Source of the DNA: Cherax quadricarinatus | Lineage: Eukaryota; Arthropoda; Malacostraca; Decapoda; Parastacidae | Assembly (NCBI RefSeq): GCF_038502225.1 | Contig: NC_091341.1 | Location: 3,921,253-3,985,252, forward strand | Length of the DNA: 64,000 nucleotides | Direction of reading: 5' to 3' | In this document: positions 61,005-64,000 of the stretch, in pieces | How the letters are laid out: the number at the start of each line of letters is the position of its first letter | How positions within the stretch are numbered: the first letter of the stretch is position 1 | Translations under genes and position numbers: made by a program | The notes under the pieces: generated by a model | What the model saw: the letters and a program-made list of their open reading frames with translations, nothing else | Database searches by the model: none | Told to the model about the DNA's origin: nothing

Positions 61005-61085
61005 AGTGGTGGATAAAGACCCTGGTGGATAAAGATCCTGGTTGATAAAGATCCTGGTGGATAAAGATCCTAGTGGATAAAACGT
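61005..61085. repeat. 17-bp minisatellite (GTGGATAAAGATCCTG)
   Basis: Five units. Confidence 0.88.
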
Positions 61086-61089
61086 TTTC

Positions 61090-61970
61090 ACATTACAATG
61101 GCATAACCAGAATTGCCTTATTTACACGAACTGTTAAAATATATGTCATTTGTACGTAATGTATCAGCTGTGAGACGCTGGCAGCTAGACAAACATCCCA
61201 ACTGCACCAAGAGGACGCTGACGACACCACAACCAACTCTGACACCCTACCTGACACTCAGAACCAGAGGGGAAAGAGATGAGGTTCTCCGCGCACCCTC
61301 AAACTATCCCAACAACAACATTCTTCTGTGGTTGATCAAGTGGGTGTTAGCCCACTGGCTCATGCAGGGGAAAAGACCATGGACTCTAGGATAGTGCATG
61401 ACAGGAGGTGTGAGTGTGCCTGCAGATCATCCTATTTAACATTGCACACAACCCCACCGCAAGTGTTAATACTGGTAGGTGTTTGACTTCAGATAATGGG
61501 GTTGTGCAAGCAACCTGGAGAACACATCACAGTTCCATAACTTTTACTTTAGACGCTAATGTTATTTATGCTGACACCACTCGACCAGATGAGTCGGAGC
61601 AAGTCACAGACACTGAGGATAGAACCTTGTCTTACTGGCTCTTCTCAGCAGCCTGTGACAATAGCCAGCCCCCATCCATCAGTCTCAAGGTTCAGTTGAT
61701 GCAGGTATAACATTAACTTTTGTTTCATGTGAAGGTACGGCAGCAGCAACAATGTTAGCTAAATCTAAACTTTCAGCAACGTGAGGAAGAGTGTAGATGA
61801 TGCCGGAGTGTAGATGATACCTCAGAGATGGGGTTGCTGGTGAAGTGTAGTAGTGGTGGTGTCAGAAATGGTGTTCAGTGTGATGATGACAAAGTTGAGG
61901 AGTTGTGATGCTGTTGATGACGATAGTGGTGATGCTGATAGTGGGTGGTGGCGCCACCTACCATACATTC
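61090..61970. other. Unassigned spacer
   Basis: Two frames (61113-61394, 61414-61710) are open but show no domain. GATG/GTGATGATG-rich sequence at 61790-61950. Confidence 0.3.
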
Positions 61971-62040
61971 ACAGAAAAAGAAAGCAAAGTATTCCGCAAT
62001 AACGGAAGTTCATTTAAATCCAATTGAAATAAATAACGTC

Positions 62041-62374
62041 TAGTTATACCCCGCTTAACGTCATTTCAGCTTACGTCAAATTCACCTTTACGCCACTTTT
62101 CTAGAGTAAATTTCATTTCAGCGAACGTCATTACGCCGACTTTACGTCACTCGGCAACGTCACCCACATCATAATTTTTTGCGTATTCATTATTCTTTAA
62201 AAAAATATGACTAAAATATGTTTTAGGTGTTCTTTAAGGTTTAGCAATAATTTTATTCTTTTGAGAGTTATTTACGCTAGTTTTATGGTATTTACGCTAG
62301 TTTTATGGTATTTACGCTAGTTTTACGTTTGGTTCTTGGAACCAATTAATGACGTACGGCTGGGTATGACTGTA
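62041..62374. mobile_element. ~334-bp mariner/pogo-like MITE
   Basis: Left end TAGTTATACCCCGCTTAACG; right end (reverse complement) TACAGTCATACCCAGCCGTA. Both are followed by GTCATT, forming an imperfect terminal inverted repeat ending in TA. Inside is a triplicate TTTACGCTAGTTTTATGGTA (62270-62328). No transposase. The ACGTCA-rich ends resemble Tigger/pogo-type elements. Confidence 0.6.
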
Positions 62375-62665
62375 TTTTCTATTTGGTTACATTTTTGATT
62401 ATTTCCATAATGAAGCAAGACTGACGTCAACTTTCTGCCAGTAGCTGGAATTCTACATCACTTCGAGAGTTCCAGATCGTCACCATAAAGTAACCACGAT
62501 GCTAATCGGGTCCTGTTCATATCCAACCCTTCTCGCTAACATATCTGCCTAACTTAATTTTTAAAGCTCCTAAGGTTTGTGTTCTGTTCCAGGGGCCCAG
62601 AAGTATAACTAAAGACTCATAAGAAAGGAATTTATAGGCGTATCAAAAGAGGTGAGGGTCATCTT

Positions 62666-63562
62666 ATGAATCAGTATATTGATATTAAGAGGGACATTAA
62701 AAAGGGGATAAGAAAAGCTAAAAGGGACTATGAAATTAAAGTTGCTAGGGATTCTAAAACTAACCCAAAAAGTTTTTTCCAGGTCTATAGAACAAAAGTT
62801 AGAGATAAGATAGGTCCCCTTAAAAATAAATATGGACACCTTACTGACAAAGAGAATGAAATGTGCTCGATTTTTAATAATTATTTTCTCTCAGTTTTTA
62901 CACAGGAAGACACTAACAATATTCCAGTAATTAATTTTTATAGTGGGCTAGAAGATAAATTATGTAACATCACAGTCACTAGTGAAATGGTTGTGAAGCA
63001 GATAGACAGACTGAAGCAAAATAAGTAGCCGGGTCCTGATGAGGTTTTTTCAAGGGTTCTTAAGGAATGCAAAATGGAAGTCTGTGAACCATTAACTAAT
63101 ATTTTTAATTTATCTCTTCAAACAGGTGTAGTGTCTGATATGTGGAAGATGGCTAATGTAATTCCTATTTTTAAAACAGGGGACAAGTCGTTACCGTCAA
63201 ATTACAGCCCAATAAGCCTGACCTCAATTGTAGGCAAATTACTAGAGTCAATTATAGCTGAGATTATAAGAAGCCATCTCGATAAGCATAGCTTGATTAA
63301 TGATACTCAGCATGGATTCACAAGAGGCCGGTCTTGTCTAACTAATTTATTAACTTTCTTCAGTAAAGCTTTTGAGGCTGTTGACCACGATAAAGAATTT
63401 GATATTATTTACTTAGATTTTAGTAAGGCTTTTGATAGAGTTCCGCACCAAAGACTGTTGAAGAAAGTGGAAGCTCATGATATTGGGGGAAAAGTGCTCT
63501 CGTGGATCGAGTCATGGCTCACTGACAGGAAGCAGAGAGTGTCTATAAATGGGGATCTGTAA
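62666..63562 (+). pseudogene. Family C RT (linker, fingers, palm motif A)
   Basis: 62666-63028: linker VARDSKTNPKSFFQVYRTKV to VVKQIDRLKQNK, then TAG. 63074-63562: VIPIFKTGDKSLPSNYSPIS, QHGFTRGRSCLTNLLTFFSK and IIYLDFSKAFDRVPHQ (motif A Asp). Motif B follows in a shifted frame after the 16-bp deletion. Confidence 0.88.
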
Positions 63563-63648
63563 CAAGTGGCGTTCCACAGGGATCAGTCTTGGGCCCGTTG
63601 TTGTTTATAATATATATCAATGACCTTGATGAGTGAATTACTAGTGAT

Positions 63649-63841
63649 ATGAGCAAATTCGCCGATGACACAAAGATAGGTAGGATAATTGATTCAAACG
63701 TAGACGTTATGGAATTTCAGGAGGATTTAAACAAACTCTATTCTTGGTCAGAAAAGTCGCAGATGCAGTTCAATGTAGATAAATGCAAGGTTCTGAAGCT
63801 TGGGAGTGCCCATAACCCTAGTACTTATAAGTTAAATGATG
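63649..63841 (+). pseudogene. Family C RT motif C region
   Basis: MSKFADDTKIGRIID carries FADD. The frame continues to AHNPSTYKLND, where the hammerhead element cuts it. Confidence 0.85.
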
Positions 63842-64000
63842 AAAATTGAGACACTTATGCAGCATATGGGAATCTTTATTCAGGAAACGTTTCGCCACAC
63901 AGTGGCTTCATCAGTCCAATACAAAGAGGAAGGCGTAAGGAGAGGAGGAGAATGAGGTAATCAGTCCCTCAACCTGGAGTCGATGTGTTCAGTCCATCAA
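63842..64000 (-). mobile_element. Retrozyme-like element, truncated by the window end
   Basis: Collinear with 29552-29700: AATTGAGACACTTATGCAGC, ribozyme (63878-63922), GGAAGGCGTAAGGAGAGGAG, CTCAACCTGGAGTCGATGTG. One difference is visible in the tail (ATATGGGAATC against ATATGGAAATC). It has inserted into the family C RT, so it is younger than that copy. Confidence 0.9.
63878..63922 (-). ncRNA. Hammerhead ribozyme motif
   Basis: The 45-bp block is the same as 29569-29613: TATTGGA, CTGATGA, A, GCCAC-TGT-GTGGC, GAAACGTT, TCCTGAATA on the minus strand. Confidence 0.87.

Larger units (their letters stand above)
62648..63841 (+). mobile_element. Family C copy, 5'-truncated and interrupted
   Basis: Starts in the linker (AGGTGAGGGTCATCTTATGA, same as 50332) and ends at AAGTTAAATGATG, where a hammerhead element begins. 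Nearly identical to 50332-51535. Lesions: TCG to TAG after QNK (about 63027), a 16-bp deletion at about 63556 between TGGGG repeats, and GGG to TGA in DEG (about 63633). Confidence 0.9.

Overview
The window is eukaryotic intergenic DNA dominated by transposable elements and simple or tandem repeats. I recognise no host protein-coding gene with confidence, no rRNA, no functional tRNA and no bacterial feature. The mixture suggests a decapod crustacean, most likely a crayfish: several non-LTR retrotransposon families, Penelope-like elements, a tRNA-derived SINE, and abundant (CA)n, (GA)n and minisatellite arrays. That assignment rests on my recollection of decapod repeat families and was not searched.

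Layout. 1-1.49 kb: end of a non-LTR element (family A). 1.8-4.7 kb: minisatellites. 4.87-6.03 kb: 5'-truncated CR1/L2-like element (family D). 7.1-10.4 kb: long minus-strand non-LTR element (family B) with CCCH-type ORF1, endonuclease and a reverse transcriptase (RT) with an internal deletion. 11.09-12.78 kb: 5'-truncated Penelope-like element (PLE) with RT and GIY-YIG domains and a 13-bp target-site duplication (TSD). 13.25-13.48 kb: small ribozyme-type foldback insertion with an 11-bp TSD. 16.5-19.4 kb: two more PLEs, one broken by ribozyme-type insertions and one with a snap-back 5' end. 19.7-28 kb: AT-rich decayed repeats (RNase H fragment, PLE foldback, LTR-like fragment, a ~300-bp repeat family). 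29.5-30.8 kb: tandem 378-bp hammerhead-ribozyme repeats with a 13-14-bp TSD. 32.2-35.8 kb: ribozyme fragment, SINE, Ty3/gypsy integrase and LTR-like region inside an older family A copy. 36.0-44.5 kb: fragments of families B and D and a 2.6-kb (AC)n-linked minisatellite. 44.7-47.9 kb: family C 3' end and two large minisatellites. 48.4-55.6 kb: family C (esterase-type ORF1, endonuclease, RT), broken by a 23-bp minisatellite of about 2.7 kb. 55.8-56.5 kb: 695-bp non-autonomous hAT element with a perfect 8-bp TSD. 57-62.4 kb: decayed repeats, SINE, a degenerate arthropod repeat-gene family and a mariner/pogo-like MITE. 62.65-64 kb: second family C copy interrupted by another hammerhead element running off the window.

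The most interesting system is a family of self-cleaving-ribozyme elements. More than 20 sites share a type I hammerhead layout: CTGANGA, one extra A, a covarying stem II, GAAA, a palindromic stem III, and a stem I whose 3' strand overlaps or abuts AATAAA. The best locus has three tandem 378-bp units, as expected for a retrozyme that could yield 378-nt RNAs. PLEs carrying the GIY-YIG endonuclease lie nearby and are plausible mobilisers. Fragments of the same family also appear to seed minisatellites.
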